Shown here piece after piece: positions 25,747 to 35,025 of a DNA stretch of 64,000 nucleotides. Position numbers and translations under genes: made by a program. Origin of the DNA: an uncultured Halieaceae bacterium (lineage in GTDB: Bacteria; Pseudomonadota; Gammaproteobacteria; Pseudomonadales; Halieaceae); NCBI GenBank assembly GCA_913057135.1, contig CAJXNM010000007.1, positions 16,202 through 80,201 on the forward strand. Reading direction: 5' to 3'. Under the pieces are notes generated by a model that was not told the origin of the DNA, searched no databases, and saw only the letters and a program-made list of their open reading frames with translations. Each line of letters begins with the position of its first letter. Position 1 is the first letter of the stretch.

Positions 25747-27710
25747 CTATGCTGAACCTTTAATTCAACCGAGCCGGAATTGAATTGAGCCGGTGTCTGA
25801 TAAAGGGCCGCTACTGCCTGCTCAAGCTCGAGCAACAGTGGATCATTTTTCTCTAGGTAGTGGCGCACCCGCTTTAAAAACCGCAGTGGCGGCTCTGCGG
25901 GTCCACGAGCCATGCCTCTTTGCGCCAACTGCTCTGCAATAACAGCAAAACGCCGTTCGGTAGCCAGAGGCGAAGGGGCCCGCCGCACCCGGTGCATCCA
26001 CCATGTAAGCGGTAACAACACCAGCAGCGCACTGCCAAACAGCACCATTACAAACCAGCCGGGGCGAAGCTCACCGAACCAGCTTTGGAGCACGCGAATT
26101 TGGCGATCGCTATCGAAGCCCACCACAAAGGCTTGCCACCGCCAAGCCACCGCGTCGTAACGTAGACGCAGCCAGTTGATCAGGCCTATACCCTTAAACC
26201 GATACGCCGATAACGGCGACGAAGCCAGGAAACCCGGATCATCCGCAAGGGCGGCCTCAAGACCCAGGCTCACCCGTTCCGGCGCCACCGCCGCCGTCGG
26301 ATCGACCCGGCGCCAGCCCTCCCCTGCCAGCCAAACCTCTGCCCAGGCATGGGCGTCAAATTGACGCACGATGAGGGTGTTGTTAACCGGATTGTATTCG
26401 CCACCTAGGTAGCCACCCACCACCCGCGCGGGTATGCCCGCCATGCGCATCATCACAACGAAGGCATAGGCATAGTGCTCGCAAAAGCCACGGCGGGTAT
26501 CAAACACAAACCGATCGACAAAATCCTCATCGGCAATCGGTGGTGGCTCAAGGGTGTAATAAAAGGGCTCAGTGCGAAAGTAAGCTAATACCCGATCAAT
26601 AAACTGCCGGGGCGTGGTCGCGCCATTCGCCGCCACCCATGCTCGGGTTCGAGGGTTTAATCCAGGGGGTAACTGCTGCTCGTAATCACGGCGCCAAGGG
26701 CTCAGCGCTTGATCAACGCGAACCCCCAGCCAGGTTTCAACATCATAGGCAAACTGGCCTGTTATGGGTTCTTGCAGCAGCAGATGATTATCGGGGCTGG
26801 CGACCACACCGGGGCTATTGCTCTGGGCGTAGGGCAACCCATAGAGCCATCGCTGCTGGGAGGGCTCCATGATGACCCGATAGCGAATAGCCGCAGATAA
26901 GCGATCGGGGCTAAACACGGTCTGCTCATTCGGGGGTAACTGACGCATGTCAGTGCGCCGCCAGGCGCCCCCCTCAAAACGATTCAATACCATGCCGCGC
27001 CAGTAGCGTTCCGAGGGGCTCGGCACTTCATCGACAAACTGCGCCCTGAACGCCACATCTGCAGAGCGCGCAAGACGACTGACCGAGCCCGGCGACAACA
27101 CATCGCTCATACCGGTGCTGCCCTGCCCTATTCGAGACGGCAAACTCCAAAGGGGATCAATACGGGGAAACAACAGAAATAACGCCACCATCATCGGCAC
27201 CGCCAAAGCCAACATCCGAAGGGCGAGTAACGGCTGTCGATAACTGAGTCGAGTGCCTGGCGTTTGATTTAATAGGATGAGCGCTGTTACCAACAGCACC
27301 GAGCTGAGCATTATCCACAGCACCAAAGGCAGGCTTTGACTGAATAAAAACTGCGTGATGGCAAGGAACAGACCCAGACACACCAGTACGTAGCCATCGC
27401 GCAAACGTACGGCTTCCAACAGCTTCAGCCCAGTGGCAACCAGCAATACCGCCACCATCGGTTCCAGTCCAATCAGGGTACCGAAACGCAACCAAACCAA
27501 CAGCGCACCGCCCAGCCCGCATAGCAATCGAATAGCCACTGCAGGCATAGGCAACCGTGCACGCAGCATTTGTAATCGCCAAAGTGCCGCCAGCGCATAA
27601 ACCAACAAAATCCAAAGGGGCATGCGCGGCACATGGGGCAGCATCACCATCACGAGACTCGCCATTAGCCAGGTCATCGCTAATGGGGGCATGGCCTGTT
27701 GTGGCATCAC
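25740..27710 (-). CDS. Membrane transglutaminase-like protein (TgpA type)
   Basis: A 656-residue protein with several N-terminal membrane helices (DUF3488-type region, about 1-185), a periplasmic transglutaminase-like domain and a later helix (WFVMVLFGSALLVLLPLTWW). The catalytic triad is visible: Cys in RRGFCEHYAYAF (about 405), His in QFDAHAWAEVW (about 450) and Asp in RRVDPTAAVAPER (about 465). This matches TgpA of Pseudomonas, a membrane transglutaminase encoded next to MoxR and DUF58 genes. Its ATG overlaps the DUF58 stop by 4 bp, so MoxR-DUF58-TgpA form an operon. A role in envelope protein modification is inferred from the family. Confidence 0.88.
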   Translation of the reverse strand: MMPQQAMPPLAMTWLMASLVMVMLPHVPRMPLWILLVYALAALWRLQMLRARLPMPAVAIRLLCGLGGALLVWLRFGTLIGLEPMVAVLLVATGLKLLEAVRLRDGYVLVCLGLFLAITQFLFSQSLPLVLWIMLSSVLLVTALILLNQTPGTRLSYRQPLLALRMLALAVPMMVALFLLFPRIDPLWSLPSRIGQGSTGMSDVLSPGSVSRLARSADVAFRAQFVDEVPSPSERYWRGMVLNRFEGGAWRRTDMRQLPPNEQTVFSPDRLSAAIRYRVIMEPSQQRWLYGLPYAQSNSPGVVASPDNHLLLQEPITGQFAYDVETWLGVRVDQALSPWRRDYEQQLPPGLNPRTRAWVAANGATTPRQFIDRVLAYFRTEPFYYTLEPPPIADEDFVDRFVFDTRRGFCEHYAYAFVVMMRMAGIPARVVGGYLGGEYNPVNNTLIVRQFDAHAWAEVWLAGEGWRRVDPTAAVAPERVSLGLEAALADDPGFLASSPLSAYRFKGIGLINWLRLRYDAVAWRWQAFVVGFDSDRQIRVLQSWFGELRPGWFVMVLFGSALLVLLPLTWWMHRVRRAPSPLATERRFAVIAEQLAQRGMARGPAEPPLRFLKRVRHYLEKNDPLLLELEQAVAALYQTPAQFNSGSVELKVQHSR

Positions 27711-28720
27711 AGGGCGCCTCTGGGGCGATCAGACACACCGTAAAGGGCCAGTGCTGTTAACACCGCCTCGAGATGCCGGGGACCTGTGCCCTGCTCAATC
27801 GTTACCGTGGGTAGGCGCAAGCCATAGACCTGCCCTTGAGCGTCGTAGTGCAGCGCCAGCCAGCACAGCCATGACAGGCGCTGCTCGGTGTCCCCTTGGG
27901 GAAAGTGCGCCCAATCTAACCAGTGATGGGTCGACTGAGGGCTGGCAAGCACACGGGTTTGCAGGGGTTGCTCTCGCGCCCAGCCGCGCCAGTCGACCCT
28001 GCGCAAACTGTCCCCCTCCCGGTAATCGCGAAACCCCAAAAAATCGTCATTACCCGATTGATTGGCATCCCCCGCTCCGCTACTGGAGGCATCGGTAATG
28101 ACGGCGGACGGCGGTGTTAGGGGCTTGGGCCAAACCAGCGCGCGCATGTCGAGTTGTGCATAGCTCCAGCAGCGCAAGAGTCCCAGTGGATAGACCGATG
28201 CAATCGTGAGGCGCGGTGGTACAAACCAGCCCCGGGACGTTACCGGCAAAAACAGATTGACCGTGACATCAGCCCCCGGGGGCACGTCGACGAAGGCCTC
28301 ACTCTCGGGCCATAGCAAACGTACACCGCAGTGACCGCGACGTTGGGTCCCGCGCAATTGAAGTCGAAATTCTGCTCGCTGGCCTGGAAAGGCAGAACGT
28401 GCGCTAACGGCGACGACCGTTAATCGCAACAGGTTACCGTGGGTGAAGTGCACCGCCACCACAAACAGCATGGCCAACCAGAAGGTCAGTCCATAGGCCA
28501 TATTATTTTGGTAATTGATGGCGGCTAATAGCATGACCAACAGCGCCAACATGAAAAAGAAGCCGGCGCGGGTTGGAAAAATAAATAATCGCCGCTGCTC
28601 TAGGGTGATGACCCGCGCCGGTGGCAAACGGCGCCGCAACCAGCGTTGGTATCGGCGCTGAAACGGTGCCGTCAGAGGGGCAAATAACAATGTACCAGCG
28701 GGGGTTTTAACGGCAGCCAT
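27707..28720 (-). CDS. DUF58 membrane protein
   Basis: A 337-residue DUF58 protein with two adjacent membrane helices (FFFMLALLVMLLAAINYQNN and FWLAMLFVVAVHF, about 53-90) and the family core DFLGFRDYREGDSLRRVDWR near 230. No vWA MIDAS motif is visible, unlike the copy at 16760. It is encoded directly after MoxR (4-bp gap) and overlaps the TgpA-like start. It likely links the ATPase to the transglutaminase in the inner membrane. Confidence 0.85.
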   Translation of the reverse strand: MAAVKTPAGTLLFAPLTAPFQRRYQRWLRRRLPPARVITLEQRRLFIFPTRAGFFFMLALLVMLLAAINYQNNMAYGLTFWLAMLFVVAVHFTHGNLLRLTVVAVSARSAFPGQRAEFRLQLRGTQRRGHCGVRLLWPESEAFVDVPPGADVTVNLFLPVTSRGWFVPPRLTIASVYPLGLLRCWSYAQLDMRALVWPKPLTPPSAVITDASSSGAGDANQSGNDDFLGFRDYREGDSLRRVDWRGWAREQPLQTRVLASPQSTHHWLDWAHFPQGDTEQRLSWLCWLALHYDAQGQVYGLRLPTVTIEQGTGPRHLEAVLTALALYGVSDRPRGAL

Positions 28721-28724
28721 CGGC

Positions 28725-29642
28725 CTAGCTCGCGACGACGTCGACGCTGCGCTCTAGTAGCCCCACCAACGCCAAACCATCCCCCGCATAATCGCTGCTG
28801 GGTAGTACCCGATGGGCAACCACAGGGGCCAGTACCTGTTGCACATCTTCGGGTATCACATAGCTGCGACTCTCCATCACCGCCCATGTGCGCGCGGCGG
28901 CCATGAGAGCCAGGGCACCGCGGGGTGATAAACCGAGCGCGAATTCAGGGCGCTCGCGGGTGAAGGCAATAAGCCGCTGGACATAATTGAGCAAACTGTC
29001 CGATACCGTCGCGGCTGCGGCCTCTTGGCGTATCACCTGCAACTGCTCGGCCGTTAAGGTGGTTGCAAGCTGCGCCGCCGCTGCTACACCACCCGCCAAT
29101 AGTAACTGGCGCTCGGCGCTGGGATGGGGATAACCCAGAGACAAGCGCATAAGAAAGCGATCGAGCTGCGATTCCGGCAATGGGTAGGTGCCCGCCTGTG
29201 TCACAGGATTTTGGGTGGCAATGACAAAGAAGGGTTGCGCCAGCACCCGGGTTTCACCATCGATACTGACCTGGCCCTCTGCCATGGCCTCTAACAGGGC
29301 ACTTTGGGTGCGAGGCGTAGCTCGATTGATCTCATCCGCCAGCAGTACCTGATGAAAGATAGGGCCGGGGTGAAATTGAAACCGCCCACCCTCGCGATCG
29401 AACACCGACATACCCAAAATGTCCGCAGGCAGTAAATCGGCGGTGAATTGAACCCGGCCATAACTGAGACCCAAAACCCGAGCCAGAGCATGGGCCAGGG
29501 TCGTCTTGCCGACCCCAGGCATGTCCTCGAGCAGTAAATGCCCCCCTGCCAGCAGGCAACACAGGGCTTTACGGATGACCGGACCCTTGCCCAACAGGAC
29601 TGTACCAATGGCGTCAACGCTGGCATCGATAGGATGTTGCAT
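28725..29642 (-). CDS. MoxR-family AAA ATPase (second copy)
   Basis: A 305-residue AAA+ ATPase. Walker A is EDMPGVGKTTLAHA (about 39-52), Walker [21 protein letters not shown] and sensor 1 FFVIATQNPVTQAGTYPLPE. The track opens at TTG 29696, inside the metZ 3' end; ATG 29642 starts at the conserved MQHPIDASVDAIGTVLLGKG and is preferred, with GGGAG about 10 bp upstream. The gene leads the MoxR-DUF58-TgpA operon. As in Pseudomonas, such an operon likely serves envelope maturation. Confidence 0.9.
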   Translation of the reverse strand: MQHPIDASVDAIGTVLLGKGPVIRKALCCLLAGGHLLLEDMPGVGKTTLAHALARVLGLSYGRVQFTADLLPADILGMSVFDREGGRFQFHPGPIFHQVLLADEINRATPRTQSALLEAMAEGQVSIDGETRVLAQPFFVIATQNPVTQAGTYPLPESQLDRFLMRLSLGYPHPSAERQLLLAGGVAAAAQLATTLTAEQLQVIRQEAAAATVSDSLLNYVQRLIAFTRERPEFALGLSPRGALALMAAARTWAVMESRSYVIPEDVQQVLAPVVAHRVLPSSDYAGDGLALVGLLERSVDVVAS

Positions 29643-29679
29643 AGGGGACAAACTCCCTGGATGGGGTGATAACGCCCTG

Positions 29680-30879
29680 CTAAGCCAGCGCGTCAAAGCC
29701 CCGCTGACAGTCGGCGATTAAGTCATCGATATGCTCAAGGCCTACGGCAATGCGAATGAGACCGTCGGCAATGCCCGCCTCTGCCCGTTGGGCGTCACTG
29801 AGTCTACCGTGGGTGGTGGTGGCAGGGTGAACAATGGTCGTTTTCGCATCCCCTAAATTAGCCGTCAGCGACATCAGCTCTGTCGCATCAATAAAGCGCC
29901 ACGCAGCCCCTTGGCCACCGATAACCTCGAAAGACAATACACCCCCGTAACCACACTGCTGACGACTGGCTAAGTCATGCCCCGGATGCTCGGGTAGGCC
30001 TGCGTAATGGACACGATCCACCGCTGCCTGTTGTTGCAACCACTGGGCCAGAGCCAGCGCGTTATCGCAGTGGGCGCGCATGCGCAGGGATAAGGTTTCT
30101 AGCCCCTTCATGGCTACCCAAGCATTGAACGGACTTAAGGATGGGCCACAGGTTCGAATAAAACTGTTCACCTGCGCCATGTCGTCACGAGTACCCACGA
30201 CAGCACCACCGAGCACGCGACCCTGTCCATCGAGGTACTTGGTGGCAGAGTGGATCACCACATGAGCACCCAATGCCAAGGGCTTCTGCAGTGCGGGCGT
30301 ACAAAAACAGTTATCAACCACCAAGCGCGCATTCGCGGCGCGGGCAATTTCACCCAGAGCTGCAATATCGGCAATTTCGCTTAAGGGGTTCGAGGGTGTC
30401 TCGCAATAGAGCAGTCGGGTGTTGGGTGTCACAGCGGCGGACCAACCCGCGAGATCTCGAAGACCTACGAAGCTGATGCTTATACCAAACTTATTCAGAT
30501 AGTTCTGAAACAGCCCCACGGTGCTGCCGAAAACATCTCGGGAGCAAATAACGTGGTCGCCACTTTGCAGGAACGTCATGCACACCGACAAAATAGCGGC
30601 CATGCCCGATGCGGTGCCGACGGCGGCGTCGGCGCCCTCGAGTGCTGCCAGGCGCTGCTCGAACGCCCTGACCGTCGGATTGGTGTAGCGGGAATACACG
30701 TTGGCCGATCGGCTACCGTCAAAGCGTGCCGCAGCGTCGGCGGCGGAATCAAAAATATAACTGGATGTCGTAAAGATGGGCTCGGAGTGTTCCCCCTCGG
30801 GGCCACGACGAATACCCGCGCGCACCGCAAGGGTGTCGGGGTGCGCCTGATCTAACCAATCACCGGCATCAGAGGTCAT
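29680..30879 (-). CDS. metZ: O-succinylhomoserine sulfhydrylase
   Basis: A 399-residue PLP enzyme of the Cys/Met metabolism family. The PLP lysine lies in VVIHSATKYLDGQGRVLGG; YSRYTNPTVRAFEQRLAALE and YCETPSNPLSEIADI are further hallmarks. MetZ makes homocysteine directly from O-succinylhomoserine and sulfide in methionine biosynthesis. The position right after purF matches the conserved Pseudomonas order, which favours MetZ over cystathionine gamma-synthase. The gap to purF is 8 bp, so it is the likely last gene of the cvpA-purF-metZ run. Confidence 0.92.
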   Translation of the reverse strand: MTSDAGDWLDQAHPDTLAVRAGIRRGPEGEHSEPIFTTSSYIFDSAADAAARFDGSRSANVYSRYTNPTVRAFEQRLAALEGADAAVGTASGMAAILSVCMTFLQSGDHVICSRDVFGSTVGLFQNYLNKFGISISFVGLRDLAGWSAAVTPNTRLLYCETPSNPLSEIADIAALGEIARAANARLVVDNCFCTPALQKPLALGAHVVIHSATKYLDGQGRVLGGAVVGTRDDMAQVNSFIRTCGPSLSPFNAWVAMKGLETLSLRMRAHCDNALALAQWLQQQAAVDRVHYAGLPEHPGHDLASRQQCGYGGVLSFEVIGGQGAAWRFIDATELMSLTANLGDAKTTIVHPATTTHGRLSDAQRAEAGIADGLIRIAVGLEHIDDLIADCQRGFDALA

Positions 30880-30887
30880 GGCTGTCC

Positions 30888-32405
30888 CTAGTTGTCATTG
30901 TGCAGGCCGACCACCGCACCGTCTTGTGCGGCGGCAACGCGCAGGGCTGAGCCTTCAGCGCGGGCAGCTTCAATAGCATGCAAGTAGTCGGCATCGATGG
31001 CGCCGGTCTTGTACTGACCGTCGAATACCGATGACTCAAACTCTTCAATTTGGTCGTTGCCCTCTCGAGAGCACTCGTACAGGTCTTCCAAATCTTGATA
31101 GACCAACCAATCGGCACCAATCAGTGCACAGACCTCGTCGACACTGCGGTTGTGGGCGATGAGTTCATGGGCGGCGGGCATATCAATGCCATAGACATTG
31201 GGAAACCGTACCGGTGGCGCTGCCGAGGCGAAATACACTTTGCGTGCGCCGGAATCCCTGGCCATCTGAATAATCTGGCCACAGGTGGTACCGCGCACAA
31301 TAGAGTCGTCAACCAGCATCACGTTTTTGCCCTCGAACTCAAGGGGCACCGGATTGAGCTTCTGGCGTACCGATTTCTTGCGTTGACTTTGCCCGGGCAT
31401 AATAAAAGTGCGGCCGATATAGCGGTTCTTCATGAAGCCTTCCCGGAACTTCACACCCAACTCATGGGCCAAGGCCTGGCCGGCCACCCGGCTGGTATCG
31501 GGGATGGGAATAACCACATCGATATCGTGATCGGGTCTTTCACGCAGGATCTTTCGGGCTAAACGCTCCCCCTGGCGCATACGGGTTTTGTAGACCGAAA
31601 CTCCGTCGATGAGTGAATCGGGACGGGCGAAATACACATGCTCGAAAATACAGGGCATCAGTCTGGGTTGTTCTGCACACTGGCGGCGCATTAATTGGCC
31701 CGAGGCACTGATGTAGATGGCCTCCCCCGGCGCCACATCGCTGATGACTTTGAAACCCAGCACGTCCAGCGCCACGCTCTCGGAGGCCACCATGTAATCG
31801 GGACATCTACCCAGTCCATCGCGCTTGCCCAGCACCAGGGGTCGAATGCCATTGGGATCACGGAACGCCACAACGCCCTGGTTGGCAATCATAGCGACCG
31901 CCGCATAGCCCCCTTCGCAGCGCCGATGCAGCGCTGCTACCGCCTCAAAAATGTCGTCGGCCTCGGGTACCAACTTGCCCAGACGCTGCAGTTCATGGGC
32001 GAACACATTCAACAACACCTCCGAGTCGGAATCGGTATTGAGGTGGCGTAAATCGCTCTGGAATAGCTCATCACTCAGCTTGGCTGCGTTGGTCAGATTG
32101 CCGTTGTGGGCAAGGGCAATTCCGTAGGGTGAGTTCACGTAGAATGGTTGCGCCAGCGCCGTACCCGAGCTGCCCTGGGTGGGATAGCGCACATGGCCAA
32201 TGCCGAAATTGCCCAGCAACTGGGTCATGTGATGACTGCGAAAAACATCGCGCACCAAGCCTTCGCCTTTACGCTGTAAAAACTTGCCCTGCTGGCTGGT
32301 CATGATGCCTGCAGCGTCCTGACCACGGTGCTGCAACATGGTTAGGGCATCGTAAATATCGGCGGCGATGTCGGTTTTACCGACGATGCCCACGAGACCA
32401 CACAT
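30888..32405 (-). CDS. purF: Amidophosphoribosyltransferase
   Basis: A 505-residue enzyme of the first committed step of purine synthesis: PRPP plus glutamine to phosphoribosylamine. The N-terminus MCGLVGIVG exposes Cys2 as the Ntn nucleophile after Met removal. The phosphoribosyltransferase domain carries the PRPP loop [13 protein letters not shown]. Length agrees with E. coli PurF (505). Gene order cvpA-purF-metZ is conserved in gammaproteobacteria. Confidence 0.97.
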   Translation of the reverse strand: MCGLVGIVGKTDIAADIYDALTMLQHRGQDAAGIMTSQQGKFLQRKGEGLVRDVFRSHHMTQLLGNFGIGHVRYPTQGSSGTALAQPFYVNSPYGIALAHNGNLTNAAKLSDELFQSDLRHLNTDSDSEVLLNVFAHELQRLGKLVPEADDIFEAVAALHRRCEGGYAAVAMIANQGVVAFRDPNGIRPLVLGKRDGLGRCPDYMVASESVALDVLGFKVISDVAPGEAIYISASGQLMRRQCAEQPRLMPCIFEHVYFARPDSLIDGVSVYKTRMRQGERLARKILRERPDHDIDVVIPIPDTSRVAGQALAHELGVKFREGFMKNRYIGRTFIMPGQSQRKKSVRQKLNPVPLEFEGKNVMLVDDSIVRGTTCGQIIQMARDSGARKVYFASAAPPVRFPNVYGIDMPAAHELIAHNRSVDEVCALIGADWLVYQDLEDLYECSREGNDQIEEFESSVFDGQYKTGAIDADYLHAIEAARAEGSALRVAAAQDGAVVGLHNDN

Positions 32406-32420
32406 AGACGTTACTCCGGC

Positions 32421-32990
32421 TTAAAGCATATCCGTTGAATCGATCTTATCCCCCACCGCCTCTACGGGCTGGGCGTCGAGAAGATCATCAAAATTCTCAC
32501 TGAACCAATCGGCCATGGCCTCAAGGGTGGGCATTAGTAGCGCGTCATCGAGCCAATCTTGCTCAGACCGGGGCAGCATACCTTTCAAGGCGAGTGTTAC
32601 TACCATGGCAATGACTAGGCCCCGTAGGATGCCAAAGCCACCCCCAAGAGCACGATTACCGATATTGAAACCGGGCTGTCGTAGCTGTTTGCCCACCATA
32701 CCGCCTAGCACACTAAAAATGGCCAAAACCGCCACAAACACCAGGGTCCAACCCACCAAATAGCGCAGGGTGACATTGTCGGTCATGGCTGTGAGTGAAT
32801 CGGCCAAAGGTTTAGCCAGCAAATTAGCGCCAACAAACGCCGCTACCCAGCCCGCTAACGATAAAATTTCCCGGCCCAATCCCCTGGCCATTCCGACCAA
32901 CATCGACACTAAAGTGATGGCGACCACGATCCAATCGAAACCATTGAAGGCATTCACCGCGGCATCGGCACCCTGTTGCAGTTCGTTCAT
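32421..32990 (-). CDS. cvpA: CvpA family membrane protein
   Basis: A 189-residue inner-membrane protein with four predicted helices (FDWIVVAITLVSMLVGMARG, ILSLAGWVAAFVGANLLA, LVGWTLVFVAVLAIFSVLGG and FGILRGLVIAMVVTLAL). The GLGREILSLAGW and NRALGGGFGILRG motifs are typical of CvpA, named for colicin V production and now tied to envelope robustness. It starts 6 bp after the SPOR-domain gene and precedes purF. Confidence 0.92.
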   Translation of the reverse strand: MNELQQGADAAVNAFNGFDWIVVAITLVSMLVGMARGLGREILSLAGWVAAFVGANLLAKPLADSLTAMTDNVTLRYLVGWTLVFVAVLAIFSVLGGMVGKQLRQPGFNIGNRALGGGFGILRGLVIAMVVTLALKGMLPRSEQDWLDDALLMPTLEAMADWFSENFDDLLDAQPVEAVGDKIDSTDML

Positions 32991-32996
32991 AGCGGC

Positions 32997-33611
32997 CTAC
33001 TGGGCATATCGAATGAGCACTGAGTTTACACCCAAGGCGTCATCGATTTTGGGTTTCATTCGAGCCAGGGCAGCCCGCTCTAGCTTGGGCCCTATTTGCA
33101 CCCGCCACAGGGTCTGGTCATTGCGCTCAAGAGGTCTCGAGAAAGCGGTGTAGCCCTTTTTACGCAGCGCCGCTACCAAGTTCGATGCACCCTGGCGACT
33201 GCTCATGGTAGCCACTTGCAAGACCCACGCCTTGGCGTGGCCGGCAGCATCGCGCGGATCAATAACCGGCGCCTCTGTGCGTGTCTCGAGGGTTTCGAGG
33301 GTACTTTTCTCGGGCAAAGTGTTCTCGGCATCGCCCGTCAGAGAGTCGGTTTCCTTAACCAGCGTGGCGCTATCGGCATTTCGCTGTTCTTGTTCATCGA
33401 CTTGCGGTGGTGCCACGGTGGTTTCAATGCGATCCCGATGACTCTTGGGGGCAGGAATGGGCGACTCATCAATCGCGGGACGCGGCGGCATGGGATCGAG
33501 AACAATCGAGTCCTCAAGGTCGGGATCGACAAAGATGATGGGCCAAAACACCAAAGCGAGCGCGACTAGCACCAAGCTACCGGCTATTCGTTGGCGGATA
33601 ATCGAGGCCAT
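32997..33611 (-). CDS. dedD: SPOR-domain cell-division protein, DedD-like
   Basis: A 204-residue bitopic protein: one N-terminal helix (IAGSLVLVALALVFWPIIFV), a charged linker and a C-terminal SPOR domain (AWVLQVATMSSRQGASNLVA to LWRVQIGPKLERA) that binds denuded septal peptidoglycan. The track start at 33659 lies inside folC; ATG 33611 overlaps the folC TAA by one base and begins at MASIIRQRIAG, so it is preferred. The folC-dedD-cvpA-purF order is the same in E. coli. Confidence 0.9.
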   Translation of the reverse strand: MASIIRQRIAGSLVLVALALVFWPIIFVDPDLEDSIVLDPMPPRPAIDESPIPAPKSHRDRIETTVAPPQVDEQEQRNADSATLVKETDSLTGDAENTLPEKSTLETLETRTEAPVIDPRDAAGHAKAWVLQVATMSSRQGASNLVAALRKKGYTAFSRPLERNDQTLWRVQIGPKLERAALARMKPKIDDALGVNSVLIRYAQ

Positions 33612-34936
33612 TACAGCGCGCCCTCTAGATACTGCCTCTGACGCTCTCCCTGTAACCACTCGAGATGATCACCCACTGTGACAAACGAGCCGAACACCAC
33701 AACGCGATCGCCAGCCTCGGTGGCCGCCAACACACCTTCGCGCGCACTGTCAGCATCCGGGTAGACATGGCAGACACTGCCGGGATCACACTGCCTGACC
33801 AAGGCCATCACATCGCTGGGATCCGCCGCACGGGGTAAGGCAATGCCCTGCAGGTGCCAGTAATCAATGTGGGGGGCCATTACTTCAATCATTGCGCCTA
33901 ACGGTTTGTCGGCCATCGCACCGAACACCGCATGTCGAGCGTATCGCCCCTGGGTCTGGGTGACGGGTGTCTGGGTGACGGGTGTCTCGGCCAGGGCTTG
34001 GGCGAGGGCTTGAGCCGACTCGGTATTGTGCGCCACATCAAACCACCATTCTCGCTCGAGCAGTTGTTCCCGCTGCTGCCGGCCGGCCACTTTCAAACTA
34101 GCCAACGCCACCTCTAACAACGTTTGAGAGGGTACGCACTGTAAGGCTGCTAAGACCACTATCGCGGCGGCCACGTTATCGGCACGCAGACCCGGTACCT
34201 TGGGTACTCGATAAGTAGCGCCCGATGGCAGCCGCAACTGGCCATCGCTCATAAACCAATCCTGTTCAATGACCCAGGGGTTGGCGCCGCGGGCCTCAAG
34301 GGCAGGTATCAACGTATCGGGAAGATCTCGCTCGGCTACAATGGCCGGCCGATGGGGGCGTGCCACCCCCGCCTTCTCGGGCGCTATCAGCTCGCGGGTG
34401 TCCCCCAGGTAATCGACGTGGTCTAACCCAATACTGGTAATGACACAGGCATCGGCGTCGATGATATTCACCGCGTCGAGCCGCCCGCCCAAGCCAACTT
34501 CTAACACCTGCCAGTCAACCTGGGCGCGTTTGAATAACCACAGCGCCGCCAGGGTTGCCGATTCGAAATAGCTAAGCGTAATACCCGCTCGAGCGGCATC
34601 AATGGCCTCGAAGGCATCAATAATGTCAGCATCGCTTACCGGATTGCCGTCGATGACGATGCGTTCGTTGTAGCGGATCAAATGGGGCGATGTATAAACA
34701 CCCGTGCGCAAGCCCTGTACCCGCAACAAGCTATCGACGGATGCAACGCAACTACCTTTGCCGTTGGTACCTGCCACGGTAATAGTGCGTGGATGCTCAT
34801 CAAGACCAAGGGCCGTCGCGACGGTGGCGACGCGCTCAAGACCCAAGTCGATGCTACGTGGATGCAGCGTTTCCAGATAGCTGAGCCAGCTGTCGAGGGA
34901 ACTACGATCTCTAGGGCCGTCGGTCACGCCGTACAC
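33611..34936 (-). CDS. folC: Dihydrofolate synthase / folylpolyglutamate synthase
   Basis: A 441-residue Mur-ligase-like ATPase that adds glutamate to dihydropteroate and to folates. The P-loop is TVAGTNGKGSCVASV (about 53-67), and SYFESATLAALWLF and VGLGGRLDAVN follow as expected. GTG 34936 is the track start and gives a normal N-terminus (SLDSWLSYLETLHP); a GTG three codons later is also possible. A duplicated QTPVT insertion interrupts the C-terminal domain, produced by a 15-bp tandem repeat. Confidence 0.95.
   Translation of the reverse strand: MYGVTDGPRDRSSLDSWLSYLETLHPRSIDLGLERVATVATALGLDEHPRTITVAGTNGKGSCVASVDSLLRVQGLRTGVYTSPHLIRYNERIVIDGNPVSDADIIDAFEAIDAARAGITLSYFESATLAALWLFKRAQVDWQVLEVGLGGRLDAVNIIDADACVITSIGLDHVDYLGDTRELIAPEKAGVARPHRPAIVAERDLPDTLIPALEARGANPWVIEQDWFMSDGQLRLPSGATYRVPKVPGLRADNVAAAIVVLAALQCVPSQTLLEVALASLKVAGRQQREQLLEREWWFDVAHNTESAQALAQALAETPVTQTPVTQTQGRYARHAVFGAMADKPLGAMIEVMAPHIDYWHLQGIALPRAADPSDVMALVRQCDPGSVCHVYPDADSAREGVLAATEAGDRVVVFGSFVTVGDHLEWLQGERQRQYLEGAL
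33956..33985. repeat. Perfect 15-bp tandem duplication inside folC
   Basis: CTGGGTGACGGGTGT occurs twice in tandem. It preserves frame and encodes a repeated TPVTQ pentapeptide in a surface loop of FolC. Likely a recent slippage product. Confidence 0.9.
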
Positions 34937-35025
34937 TCATGTGGTGTGGTGGGACAAAAAAACCGCACCCCTGCCCTTGGAGCCTTAACTGATTGGCACC
35001 GACGCAAAGGTCCAGCCCCTTGTGT

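Noticed and set aside
29643-29696. Upstream TTG start for the second MoxR gene
   Set aside because: It overlaps metZ and adds residues not seen before the conserved MoxR start.
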